A stretch of DNA of 64,000 bases from Glycine soja. Taxonomy: Eukaryota; Streptophyta; Magnoliopsida; Fabales; Fabaceae. The translations under genes were made by a program, and so were the position numbers. The stretch lies in NCBI RefSeq assembly GCF_004193775.1, contig NC_041020.1, positions 50,385,097 through 50,449,096 of the forward strand, read 5' to 3'. The notes below the pieces were generated by a model that worked only from the letters and a program-made list of their open reading frames with translations, was not told the origin of the DNA and ran no database searches. Shown in pieces: positions 38,001 through 49,849 of the stretch. The number at the start of each line of letters is the position of its first letter. Positions within the stretch are counted from its first letter, which is position 1.

Positions 38001-40730
38001 CCTCCTTGAACTGGAGTGTAGATATCAAAAGCATTCTACTGGCTACAGATATAAGATACTTTTGGTCTCCAAAGAGCTTTGGTAACAAATCAACTAATAG
38101 ATCATTTGAGTTGACAAAGGATGTGCTAATTTTCTCAAAAAAACAATCTTCACACAGATTAAGTGGCAGTCAATTTCTATACTTTTGGTTCATTCATGGA
38201 AGATTGGGTTAGATGCAACGTGAAGAGCTGCCTGATTTTCACAAATTAACTTCATAGTTTCAAACTTTCAATATCACAAAATTAACTCTTCTATAAGTTG
38301 TTTCAATAATATGAGTTCACATGTAACGAGTCATAGTTCAGTATTCAGCTTTAGTACTTCCTCCTGCATATTTTGTTCCTTGCTTTTCCATGAAATGAGG
38401 TTCCCCCCAGAGAGAACACAATATGCTGAGGTGTACCTCCTGTCACAAGGAGATCTAGTCCAGTCTGCATCAAAATAAGAAACAATATCTTTATGTCCCC
38501 GGTTCTCATACAGTAATCTTCCCAAGGCGATCCTTTGATAAACCTCAAAATTCTAACAACTGCATTCCAATGGTCAATATGAGGTGAATTAAGGAACTGG
38601 TTCACCACACCAACAGAAAAAGAGATATCTGATCTTGTTGCAATAAAAAAGTTCAGCTTTCCCACCAATCTCTGATATTTGCTTGCGATATGGCAATTCA
38701 AGACTTTGACTAACCAAACTTAATTCCTAGAAAGTATTTCAATTGAAGTAAGTCTTTTGTTTCAAAGTGGCCAAATATATGCTCCTTCAAATGTTGAATC
38801 CCAGTATGATCATTCCCTATGATGATGATGATGATATCATCAAAAAGTATACTCACCATCCCCCCACATTTTGAAATCTGAATTATTATATCCAAGGAAA
38901 CTAAAAAAGCATTTCATTTCCATGATCCATCTTAGATGAGTCCATGCAACTCCAATTAAGACCATAGGTTCTAACTTCTATTTTCTAAACCTGAACAAAT
39001 GTGTACAATTTTTCCCATACATGCGCTATTGCAGGCTACCAAAAATCTACACAATTAGCTATGACCCAATTACTACAAAAAAGTCTGCAAGTGCTATTTT
39101 GATATCCAAGCAAGACTTTCCTTTAATATGAAGAACACATGTGCATTGGCCATAAATGAACAACTTATTTCAATAATAATAGAAACAAAAGTTACACTTA
39201 ACCAGTAGCCAACTCTATACGTGAGGAAAATATGGACAAACATGAAGAAGAAAAGAGAATCTGAATTCAGAAAATGCTATACTGTACAGAATAACCATAT
39301 ATAAAAGCATACCACATCAATAGACTAAAACACAAAGTGACAGCAGGCACAGGCCAGCATATCTTCAATAGAAATTTCAAAACATACATGTTTGGTGTCA
39401 AATTCACGCTGCCACCTTCGAGCATCCCAAAAATCCTGCCCCATTTCTCCACAATAGTGGCCTACTTGATAACCAGTCCGCTCACGAATTACTTCGGCTT
39501 GCTGTAATTAGACAAAGAACTAGAATTACTACAGCTTACTGTAATTATACAAGGAATTAGAACTGCAAGAACTTCCACAACAGTGAATGGACAGTGCACC
39601 AATTGCGTTGCATTACTTAAATCTCATATCGTCTCCAAGCAAAAGCATTTAAAAATAAATAAATAAATTGTAAAAAACTGTATTACCTGGTAAACAAGTG
39701 GAACTTTTGGAACTAAAAATACTGCAAGCATTTTCTTATTTTGCTTATGCAAACTCTCCTGTATACTTTTAATGAGAAGAACAGCAATTAAGGTTTTCCC
39801 TGCTCCAGTTTCAAGAAAAGCTATAGTATTTTTCCTCTTTGCCTGCTCAAGAACATCCAACTGATACTGTCTAGCTTTTTCCTCAGGAACCCTCTCCTTA
39901 GCCTCCTCGGACTTCTTATCAAGGTTTCCATTTTTCTCCAGTTTCATGTCAATCGCCATTTTGTCTTCTCGATTACAATCAGGTTCCCAAGCACCCGTGC
40001 GAAAGACCATATCAGTGGAACCAGACTTATCCCTCTCCCAGTAACCCCTAGTTTCTCTATCCCTCCAATCCCTATCTCTAACATCCCTCCTGCCAACAGC
40101 ACCACAATGTTCTCTTTTCCTTCCACCACCATCCTTATCCCTCCTATCAATTTCATCCCTACCCCCCCGCGGCCTCTTCCTGTTATTACTAAAACACCTC
40201 TCCCTCTCCTTGCCTTGATAATTCCCTCTACCATGATAAGGCCGATCATTATTGTAGCCACCAAGCCGAGCCCTTTTGCTGCACCTTTCTTCACCATCAA
40301 AATCAAGGCCTCCATTCAGAGTGGGTGTCCCCCTTTCCTGAGAATAATCAACCAAAACTCCCGTTTCGTTCCCATTAGACTGCTTACTGGAGCCGTTACT
40401 CAGAGCAGCGCCACCAGAATGGTCAAAAGAATCCTCCGGAGTGGCATTGGAAGGCAAGCACACTTCTGCTCCTCCTGATGCTGCTGCAGTGACATTACTG
40501 GGTGGTTCAGCAGCAGCATGATTGAGAGGGAGACCAGCACCGTTCTTGATGCTGTCCAAAATCTTATCAATGCCACCGAAGAAGTCCTGATTGGAAGGGT
40601 TGTCAGGCTGGTCAGAGACGACGATGGAAGAGACATCAAAATCAATGAAATCATCACACGATATGTCCTCACACGCATCCAGCCAGTAAGACGGGTCATC
40701 CCCCGCCGGAACCCTACTCCCGTCCTCCAT
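29009..40730 (-). CDS. DCL1: Dicer-like 1, microRNA-processing RNase III
   Basis: Twenty exons, in transcript order: 40730-39687, 39501-39388, 37483-37273, 36876-36482, 36406-36175, 35856-35684, 35592-35470, 35377-35217, 34010-33777, 33684-33534, 33458-33276, 32876-32715, 32629-32534, 32430-31799, 31431-31331, 31234-31044, 30969-30055, 29924-29760, 29654-29287, 29186-29009. All join in frame to 1942 aa, close to Arabidopsis DCL1, which also has 20 exons. Domains: an Arg-rich, nuclear-signal-bearing N-terminus; DExH helicase with ETGAGKT (307-313), DECH (415-418) and [11 protein letters not shown] (800-810); a Dicer dimerisation domain at about 840-930; PAZ at about 1180-1340; RNase IIIa with ERAELLGD (1418-1425); RNase IIIb with RLEFVGDA (1641-1648) and GDILESIAG (from 1738); two dsRNA-binding domains at about 1769-1845 and 1867-1940. 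It cuts pri- and pre-miRNAs in nuclear dicing bodies with HYL1 and SERRATE. Intron 10 has a GC donor (CAG-gcacgc). Introns 2, 3 and 8 carry transposon relics, intron 14 a hairpin, and exons 12/13 a miR162 site. Confidence 0.97.
31478..31622 (-). ncRNA. miR838-like hairpin in DCL1 intron 14 (candidate microRNA)
   Basis: Intron 14 (31432-31798) contains two arms of about 58 bases that pair on the DCL1 transcript strand: the 5' arm from 31622 to about 31565 and the 3' arm from about 31537 to 31478, with a loop of about 27 bases. The base GTTGTGCA/TGCACAAC is perfect, followed by GAAGA, ACA, a row of G-U pairs, GCT, TAATCTG and GAAGGAA matches. The outer 3' arm (minus strand, complement of 31479-31499) ends CTCTTCTTGCACAA. 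Arabidopsis miR838 is processed from DCL1 intron 14 and, as I recall its sequence, also ends CTTCTTGCACA. Location, arm and 3' sequence all agree, so this is probably the legume counterpart. It is inferred from sequence without expression data. Confidence 0.65.
32620..32726 (-). promoter_or_regulatory. DCL1: miR162 target site split across DCL1 exons 12 and 13
   Basis: Exon 12 ends in CTGGATGCAGAG (32726-32715) and exon 13 begins GTGTTATCGA (32629-32620). Joined by splicing they form a 22-base site complementary to miR162 with one bulged base, as in the known Arabidopsis DCL1 site, which also spans this junction. Because DCL1 makes miR162, this is a negative feedback loop. Transcripts keeping intron 12 (32630-32714) would lack the site and escape cleavage. 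Confidence 0.92.
34308..34456 (+). mobile_element. tRNA-derived SINE-like element in DCL1 intron 8
   Basis: GAGCCTTAGCTCAAGTGG near 34309-34327 resembles a pol III A box, and GTTCAAATCC at 34361-34370 a B box, about 35 bases apart. A non-tRNA stretch and a short A-rich tail (to about 34456) follow. It does not fold as a complete tRNA, so a SINE is more likely than a tRNA gene. Target duplications were not found. Confidence 0.5.
36983..37210 (+). mobile_element. Probable solo copia-type LTR in DCL1 intron 3
   Basis: The 228-bp block starts TGTTAGAATA and ends TTTCAACA, i.e. TGTT...AACA ends as in copia LTRs, and has a TATA-like TTATATAAAGG near 37121. The flanking 5-mers CAATT (36978-36982) and CAAAT (37211-37215) differ by one base and may be a mutated target duplication. 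No internal element remains, so it looks like a recombined solo LTR, in the opposite orientation to DCL1. Confidence 0.6.
37795..38930 (-). mobile_element. Ty1/copia retrotransposon 3' relic in DCL1 intron 2
   Basis: On the minus strand, broken frames give the end of copia pol in order: a decayed active-site block ([12 protein letters not shown], then [19 protein letters not shown]) at 38895-38710, [20 protein letters not shown] near 38670-38610, the RNase H piece [14 protein letters not shown] near 38470-38430, and [17 protein letters not shown] at about 38245-38195 with a stop in place of the usual Arg. After a purine-rich tract, TGTTGGAATT at 38000 opens a probable 3' LTR running to about 37795. 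Stops and frame breaks show it is dead. It is sense to DCL1 and accounts for much of this 1.9-kb intron. Confidence 0.85.
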
Positions 40731-41170
40731 AATAATAATAATAATTTATTCGATGCTATGCTAGAAACAAAAACTCTTTATTAGTAGTAGAAGCAATCAA
40801 TCTAGAAGGAAAAAGAGACAGTGGAAGAAAAGAGAGAGAGGTGTGTGCACCTACAACCACAAACCCTGTAGATAGTGTGATGCTGTGAGATTCCGCGGTG
40901 TATCAACGCTTATTCTCTTCCTTTCTTTTTTTTTTCGATTCGAGCGAGCTAAGTAAACTAACCTTAACCTAACCCCCAAATGGATAGTGAATAGGCGATT
41001 CTGAATTTTGCTTCTTGTTCTTCTTCCGCTGCTGCTGTTGCTTCTGCTTCTGTTTTTTATTTATGCAGAAAAAGAAGAAAAAAAAGGCAAAGCTAAGCAC
41101 ACACAGCCACAGAGACAGAAGAAACAGAGCAAAATCCCAGAAACGAAGCACACACCCAGACATACGGCGA
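40731..41170 (-). promoter_or_regulatory. DCL1: DCL1 leader and proximal promoter (approximate)
   Basis: Upstream of the DCL1 start the minus strand has a TAT/TTA trinucleotide run next to the ATG (about 40731-40745), then a CT-rich leader-like stretch (40800-40860). Trinucleotide repeats of GCT/CTT type lie at 41010-41060. No TATA box is clear. The transcription start cannot be fixed. Confidence 0.4.
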
Positions 41171-44100
41171 GACCAATTTAAGTCAATTAATTATATTAAA
41201 TACTAAACACGTTAATCATTTATTTATTAATTAATTAAGAAAATTCTTTTAAGATACTTTCTTTGACCCCATTACCAGGTACAGGTACACTCATGGGTCG
41301 GGTATTCTCCACCCGATCAGGTCCCACTGAAAATACTTATTATTTGAAATAAATTACACAAATTTTCTTGAGGTTTCTCCTTATTATATCTAATATTCTT
41401 CTGTTTTTTAATCTTACATAAAATCTCCTTCTTCTTCTTCTTCTTTTTTTTTTTTTTTACTTTTGTTACACTGATTTTCCTTTTAGGTGTAAATCATTAC
41501 ATTGACTTTTATTACTCTTTCTATATATAAGTATAATTCTAAAGGAATATTATGTCATGTAAAAGAAAGAATGATCAAGTTGAATAATTGACTAATGTCT
41601 TCCTTTGGATCAACAAATAGGAATAACAATTGAAGAATGGAATGGGCACTAATTAGAATCGTTGTCGCAACAATTTCACGGTGGCATATTTCGTTGGCAA
41701 GTGGGTGATTGCCTTTGTTCTTAGGGTCAGCGCTGAGCAAATAGGAGGATGGATGTTGATTGTTGGCATGAGCATCACCCATTGGTCATGGTCATGGTCT
41801 TTGTGGACTGTGGAATAATGCCATCAAATCACTCGATGCGAATATTGTTTCCTGATTTTTCAAAAACATATTGCATTACATAGTAGAGTGAGTTACTCTT
41901 AATTTTTATTGCACTTTGGTTTTGGAGTGCATTAGAAGGAGTTGTTTTCTTGGCTTTTAACTGCATCTATTTACTTTGTTCATCTGCCAGTTGGGCAATC
42001 TTACCTATGATATTTTTGGAATGACTATGGCAAAGTATGGCCAAGACTGATGATAGAAATAACAGAACAGTGTGCAACTACAAACCAAAATGGTAAATAA
42101 AGCATAACAATAAAAAAATGAGGATATGCCATATCTAGTTTTCAGACTTGCTAACAGCTTAATCAAACTCACTGGTAACTAGAAAGATCAGATTAAATTA
42201 CAACTAGAATAAGTAAAAGGTGACAGTATTTTCACATTTAAAACAATGACATTCAGTAATATGTGAACGGTGTCTCTCTGTTTGCAACGGGTTTACAACT
42301 CCAACTGTAGATCTTTATCCTAATACTAATGCCATTTATTTATCTTTCTAAGGGGCTAATTACCACTCCTTACAGGGACACAGAGGCATACAACTTTTAA
42401 GAAGGCGAAGACAAAATACATCAAACAAATTTATTTAAAATAATTATATCATTTTTTCTTTACATAAAAACAATAGTCATTATTAGATTATACAAATGGC
42501 CATTTCAAAAGAAACTGTATTAATAGGCACAATAGTCGTCATACAAGCAACAAAAGCAAACCTGATATAGCATTTTTCTCTCCAAGGGCAAGGTCTGCAA
42601 CAAATTAAACATTTATATCTTATTACTCAAAGGATGCAAACTCATCCAACGAAATATTAAACACAACGAATACTCATGATCAAGTGTTATTTTCTGAAGC
42701 CAATTCTTCTTGGATGCCACAGATACCCGACAATGGCGTAAATCCTATAACAATTCATGTGCTTTCACCCAACAACTTATGCTTTTGGGATGATTTGTTC
42801 ATGACAATGATAATTTACAGGATAAATTCATCAGGTAGAACAAAATGACAGAGAGTGAAAACGGTACAATTTTAGGAATGAGAATGCCATGGAGCGTAAA
42901 GCTATTTTGAGACGCTATTTCTTAAGCCTGTTTCAGAATTCGGATGCGGTGCGACACAAGGAGAATTGGCTTTCGGAAACATTAAAATTTTAATATTTTC
43001 TGTTGAATGGTAATTTTGAGAAGAAAAAATAAAGAGAATAAAAAAGGAGTGTATTTAATAATTGGAGGAAGTGTATATAGCAATTGCCACGAGCAAATAT
43101 TAAACGGATGCTGTGTTCTCAACTCCACAGGCTTTATAATAGGCCCCAACATCACTCAGTTATGAGCACCAACAAAACACAATTTCGGAATTTCCTATCA
43201 CCGAATGAAATTTTAGAATATTTGTTAATACTCTTTTGTGATTTTTTTATCGTTTTTCATATTATCCTTAAAAAAATAATATTCATTAAAAATACCTAGA
43301 AATAAATTTTTACCATCCGAAAAAGATACCTGTAATTCATTAAAAATAATGATTTTACTCAAGACACGGACAGTTGAATACAGTATGTAATAGGTTATAA
43401 AAAATATATATATTAGTCATACGGAACAAAAATTGTATTTACAGGCTTAAGCTTGCGTCCATGTTCTTAAAACATGTAATAAATAAAAATGTTAGTTTAA
43501 TTTCTTATTTCAGCGTGATAGCATTTTTAATTTTAATCAGATGAAATATTGATAGGTAAGTGTTTAAAATTTAGTTATAAGATGCGACAAGTCATAAATC
43601 ATAATTATACATGCACAATACTGATCCACTTAATTTTGTTTTCTCATAAATTTTTGGATTAATTTATTAAAGACAATTATATTTTGACTCTTTTAGTTTA
43701 AACTATGAGTTTAATGTATATATACTAATAATATAAAATAATTTTTTATTATCATGTAATAAAAAATTATTTGAATTACTTTAATATAATTATTTTTAGA
43801 GTCAATAAATTTAATGTATATAATATATTGTGATTTGATGATTGTGTAAATTTTTTTACAACATTTTTTCTCTTAACCTATATACTATATGTATAATTTT
43901 AATTTTAAGGATTTTCTTCTAAATCAATTTAGTTCCTCTATTTTAAAAATTAAATAATTTTTTATTCCATTAATCAGTTTTATTTTTCCTAAAACTTTTA
44001 AATTCTTACTTTTTACCTCAATTTGTTTATACAAAATAAATTATTTGAAATCCTTCTCTATTCAAATTCACATGTTAAAATAACAAATTTTACTCAAAAT

Positions 44101-46430
44101 AAAATTTATCTTTTCAAATCCTAATTTCACATCATGTAAAATCTCTCATAAAATTCAATTATTCAAATAAAAAAATGAGAATTTAAAATTGTAAATAAAA
44201 TAAAATCATTAAATAAACTAACCTTGCTGAATTTAAAATAGAGTAATTAAATTAAAAAAAAAAAAACTTGACAAATCCAAATCACACACTATCAAAGCTA
44301 TAAAATATCAAAACGGGTAATAAAACTCAGATTTGATTGTTATTTTTTTTTCAATGGCAACTTTAGAACCTATAACCTTACCAATTGTGCAAATTACATA
44401 AACTCTCACAGCTAAATCGACTACATGGTTTCATTAGATTGTTATTATAATCTTATTATATATACACCTAGTATATTATTAAGATATTTATGAAAGAGAA
44501 ATTATACTTGTAATTGTACAACCAAGAGATTGAGAGAAAAGATGTATAAATAAATTTAAATTTGAAATGTAATATATATATATATAGGATTATAGGATGG
44601 AGGAATAAATATATAAAAAATATTATATAAATTGTTATACGCTTATCACATCTATTTATGAAAAATATTTATATCAATTCGTACTAGCTAGTTTGTTATT
44701 ATGTGTTTAACTTGCCTTAACGAGCCATGAATTATATAAATGAATGTAACTGGGTATATATGTGCTACTTCCGCCATATACGCATGCATTTTATATCAAG
44801 TAGTGGTACTCATGTACAAAATTTTATCTTTATTATTAGAAATTCCTCAAAAGACAAGGAACGGTAAAAATCGATCCAATTCTAATGGGAACATGAATTC
44901 ACATGCAGAAGTAAAAAAGAAGAAGACAAAAAACATATAAAAAGCAAAACATGTCATCTGAATCTTGAAAATGTCATGATTTTGTGACTTGTGCGAGAGA
45001 AGAAAAGCTATAACAATTTTGAGAGTGCATGTGGATCACGCATTCATCTGATGGCATAAAAAGTTTTATTTGATGTATATATAAGGTGGTCGGCGATTCA
45101 TGCATATATATGAATATTGTCCCTTTCCCTGATCTGCACTGCACACTTGGCATTTACCTAATTTGCATGTCTACTATGCTTCATCAATATCATCCACACA
45201 CCAAAAGGAAACAAATCATGCAAATTAAAGTATAATTTCCGTATCAATCAATTACTTATTCATTCCTTCTACTATTCATTTTTTTTCTCACACTAATCAA
45301 TTTTACTTTTACTTGACACTTATTAATGACAAGAGAGACTAATTTACTTAATTCTTTTGTGTCGAAATCAAATGTTAACCACATCGTGAGAGATTACGTT
45401 GAGACAAATTGATTGACAAGTTTATTAAGTTAAATATAATTATTATAAAAGTTAACAAATAATTTATAATTGAATTAAAAAAAATTGTATTATTAATTCA
45501 ATTTAATTAAATTCTTATTTTTTTTTTAATTTGACAAATTAAATTAATCAAATTGTTTTCAGTTATCAAAACATCGAGTTTTATCCAAAATTAAAAAAAA
45601 TGCAATAACTTACTGGCTCGTCTAATTATATGGAATTTTGAAACATTTTCCAATTAAATATAAGTATTATAATTTTTCAAATAACAATTGTTTTGCAAAT
45701 TTTAATTTTTTTAATATATCAAACATTATAATTTTAAGTAATTTTTATTTTTAATTCTTTAAAGATAGTCAAAGCATTAATTAAATGATTGTTTAAGATT
45801 ATTGTATTGCCGCAACATTTAAACTAAGTGGAGAGTGTAAAAGAAATCGAAAGTAAAGAGATTATAATGAAGAATTCTGTATTTTAAAAACTACATAAAA
45901 ATATTAATGGTCACACTAACATATTTCATAATTTCAAATTATAAAAACTATTTCTACAACAAAAAGTTATTCAAACGTAATTTGATTTCTCTATTGCATT
46001 TGAAAATAAGCATCGGACCAAATAAACACCGGGTTCAAGTTTTTTAAAAAAATCATATTTTTCCTTATTTTAAAAATAATAAATATTTTCTTATGATAAA
46101 AAAGTATTTAAATTAAATAATAAATTTTTAAAGTATTGTGACTAATAATGAAGTTATTTTACTAAAAGGGTATATTTGAATAAAAAATTATATATTCAAT
46201 TTTTTAATTGAAACTAAATATAAAAATATTTGATTCCAAAAGAAACATGTGTAAATATTATTAAGAAGGTTAATAACTAACCAAACATAATTTAATCAAT
46301 TTTGAAAATTCTCCAATCAAATGTTACTTAAGGGTAATTAAGGACAAGAAAACTGAGATAAAAACAATTTTTTTAATTTTAATAATAAAATTTGAAAAAC
46401 CAAAATCATACTTCTTTAAGTTAAGTTCAG
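41171..46430. other. AT-rich intergenic, no gene supported
   Basis: Upstream of DCL1, with CTT and poly-T runs (41425-41460). A 75-codon minus-strand frame at 41782-41555 (starting MGDAHANNQHP) has fairly normal composition but no known domain, introns or leader, so it is left unassigned. From 43300 on the DNA is very AT-rich. A TATATAAGG with a CATGCATATATA stretch occurs near 45080-45110 but leads to no frame. Confidence 0.55.
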
Positions 46431-46466
46431 ATGTGTTACATAATATATATATATTATGTAACACAT
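46431..46466. repeat. Perfect 36-bp palindrome
   Basis: The arms ATGTGTTACATAATATAT and its exact reverse complement meet without a spacer. Outside it, TTAAGTTAAGTTCAG on the left and TTGGACTCAATTTAAGTT on the right are also near inverted copies, so the whole may be a tiny MITE of about 80-90 bases. Confidence 0.95.
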
Positions 46467-49070
46467 CATTTGGACTCAATTTAAGTTGTGCAAGTGATCA
46501 ATGTCATATTTTTTCAACAATTGGAATGCTACAATATAAGAAAATTTATTAATTTCATAGTATGCTATGTGCCATCATGTGGTAGATTGCACATGTTCAT
46601 GTTATTGTAATATTAATTATTTTAGATTTAAATATATTTTTAACTTCTTAAATTTACAAAACATGTTTTTAGTTCCTCATGCGATAAAAAAAAATTTCAC
46701 AAATTATGCATTTAAACTATCAAAATTGGTTAGGAGGTACTAAAAAAATATTTTACAAATTTGAAAAACTAAAAAATACAAATTTAATCTGGGGAACTAA
46801 AAAAATACTCCAAATTTAAAGGATTATAATATATTTAAGTCATTATTTTAATTCTATACTTTAAGAAGAAGAAATTAAGACAAATAAATAAAGATAAAAT
46901 AATAATTATTTTCTTTCATATTATTATGAATGGAAAATAATAATGAAAACGAAAGAATGAAAAAAAAAAGTTTAATAGCGATTTTGGTCCATTATATTTT
47001 GCACTTGTTTCATTTTGGTCTTTTATATTTTCAAAATGTTATTATTTTGATCTTTTATATAATTTTTTGTTAGAAACATCATTGTTCTGTTAACTTTAAA
47101 ATTTTAAAATAATTTAATATCATTTTTGGTTCATTATATTTTATATTTTTTTTTTATTTTGGTACATTATGTTTTAAAAGTTTCACTTTGATCTTTTATG
47201 TTTTCAAAATGTATCATATCGTTTTGTTTTTTTTAAAAAAAAATCATTAAAAACATTAATATCTATTCGTGTTTTTAATTTTAAAATAGTTAAGTTAATA
47301 TAATAATAACTAAAAATCACCATCATCTTTTTTTATATTTAAAATCACTAAGTAAATGAAGAAAAGATAAATCTAAAACCACGCACAACAACAATCTTCA
47401 CTCTCATATCATCATCATCATTTACAAATTACTTTCAATCAGAATGGAAAATGATTCCTTCTCCTTCTGCCTCTCAACCCAAAAAGACGATTACCCTGCC
47501 TAAGCTTCCCATCTCTGTTGAATTGCCGCCTCACATAAGAAGAACAACCGTCTCGTTGTCGTCGCCAATAGCAACACATTGACAAAGGCAAAGAAAAAGA
47601 CCGACAACTCCCAATTATGATGAGGTTTGACCAATTCAATCAATCAGAATCATCTTCCAATGAAACATACCATTTGGCTTCTCCTTGCACTGCTTGTCTT
47701 CACTCGAGCTAGTTTTAGATGTTGGATGGGAAATCCATTAGTTGCCCAACCCAACCATTCACAACAATAGAGGCCTTGCTCGCAGACCTCACAAAGAGTC
47801 ACATTGTGACTTTTTCATTCAAATTTGGGTTAATTGGCGAGTTAGGATCATGTTTTGTCTTTTGCTGAAGACAACTCTTGGTGATCTACCTTGCTTATGT
47901 TTCCAAAAGTATATCTATATGAAAGGTTTTGGTCTTCTAGTGAGGAGTATAAGAATTTTTTATAATTTCAGCGAGATTATATATTAATGTCGTTCGATCT
48001 CCGTGGTATTGTATTTTTTACATTTTCAAATCTAGAAGAAGTTGGAGGAAATGATAATTTTTTTATATTTATTTTTTAAAAATAAAATAAAGATAATAGA
48101 GGTTTTTAGATGTCAGTGTGTAAAGTTAATTATTTTAAAAGACTTAATGTTATTTTTTCTCTATTATGTTTCATAGGTGTTTTGCTTTGGTACATTAAGT
48201 CTAAAAAGTTTCATTTTAATCATTTATGTTTTTAAAATATATCATTTTGATCATTTTTTAAAATTTACAAATTAATAAAATACTTATGTTTCTAGAAAAA
48301 AAAATTAAAACTTAATCAACTAAAATAAAATAACATAATGAAAAAAATGATATTAAAAAAACATAATTTTTATGTAAAAAAAATTTCCCAACAAACTTCT
48401 AAAAAAAAGTAGACGGGTGGGGCTTGGAACAAAGGAATCCATGAATTTTCCACACGTTTGTTTTAATTAATTAAAAGTTTTTTAACCAGCAAATAAAGTA
48501 TTTTCATTAAGATAGAGGATATTGTACCCACCCTTGCAGAGGACATATATATATATCCACGTAGAAAATAAATCTATATCAGTGGCAGCCAGAGAGAGAA
48601 GCAGCTAAAAATGCTCCTGCAGTTCCCTGTCTGCATATATGCTATCAAATCAAAGTGTTGCTGTCTCGAGTTTACCATTATCCACCTCAATTAATCTGTC
48701 AAATCCACCCCGAGGACAAGTACCAAACCGAGTCATTTAAATTGTTGCAACAAAATTACACAGGTTTGAGCACACCCCTCGTCACGAAACTCTTTAATTT
48801 CTTCATAAATTCTCCAACAAAATAACATTTAAATGCTATTACTTGGAAAACCACGTAATTAACGATGAAATATTATCTTCAGGCGCCAATATATATACTA
48901 GTATTTGAGTTTATATATCATGCAAGTCCGCGTGGCTCCCCATTATTTTTAACTAATGCTGCACTAGTTCAGGGGTGGATATATATTCATTTGACGGCGA
49001 AACATGGAAAATGGATAATTTTTTTTCAAAATTATGAAATAAGAGGGTAAAATTTAAATCAACAACTAAA
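46467..49070. other. AT-rich intergenic with decayed repeats
   Basis: Direct, degenerate copies of TTTTGGTC...TTTTATATTTTCAAAATGT words at 46985-47060, 47130-47225 and 48160-48250 suggest decayed transposon ends, but no element can be delimited. The 66-codon minus frame at 47639-47439 and the 81-codon plus frame at 47742 have no recognisable domain. Confidence 0.5.
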
Positions 49071-49075
49071 AAGGA

Positions 49076-49846
49076 TAAGTCATAGATTATCCTATAATTT
49101 ATGAATTAAAAATCATAAATTATGTTTTAACATACTACTTTAAAGTTGTAAGTGAGTTTTTTTTAAGTCATAAATAATTTACGACTTGAAAGTTATAAAT
49201 AATTTTTTATTTAATTATGAACAAATTAATGTATGTTTTCTTTTTTAATTTTATTTAATATATTTTTATATATATTTATAAATATTTAAAATTTGTAACT
49301 TATAACATTTTTAGATGAATAATAATAATAATTAAAACCCTAAAATATTTTTGTTTTAAATAATGTTAACTTATAAATTATAACATACATTTTTAAATAA
49401 ATAACTAAACTTTTAAAGTTGTGTCCATGCTCAAATTAATTAAAACCAAATATTTTAGGGTTATTATTATTATTTATCTAAAATGTTATAAATTACAAGT
49501 TGTAAATATTTATAACAAAAAATATAGAAAATATATTAAATAAAAAATATATAAAAATATTAAATAAAACAATATAAAAACATATTAAATAAAATTAAAA
49601 AATAAAACATACATTAATTTATTAAATAATTAAAATAAAAAATTATTTACGACTTTAAAGTTATAAACAATTTACGACTTAAAAAAAATACTCACTAACA
49701 ACTTTAAAGTCATAATGAAAAAATAATTAAAAATTAGAGTCATAAAATTTTTTAGAACTTCCAAAAAAAAGAAAAAAAAAAGTTGTAACATAATTTATGA
49801 TTTTCAATTCAGAAATCATAAAATAATTTATGATTTATTTATTTTT
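49076..49846. repeat. Foldback element, about 770 bp with arms of about 300-350 bp
   Basis: The left arm (about 49076-49350) and right arm (about 49449-49846) are imperfect reverse complements. Matching landmarks include AATCATAAATTATGTT near 49110 against AACATAATTTATGATT near 49788, the TTTACGACTT words, AATTAATGTATGTTTT near 49226 against AAAACATACATTAATT near 49607, and AACCCTAAAATATTT near 49336 against AAATATTTTAGGGTT near 49450. The spacer is about 100 bases. It is very AT-rich with no coding frame; a MITE or foldback transposon is likely, and a transcript would form a long hairpin. Confidence 0.8.
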
Positions 49847-49849
49847 AGA

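Noticed and set aside
39944..40478. Long frames of 123 codons on both strands over DCL1 exon 1
   Set aside because: They are other-frame shadows of the Arg/Asp-rich N-terminal DCL1 exon, with no known domain and no independent signals.
41555..41782. 75-codon minus-strand frame starting MGDAHANNQHP
   Set aside because: Composition is reasonable, but there is no recognised domain, leader or intron; left as unassigned intergenic DNA.
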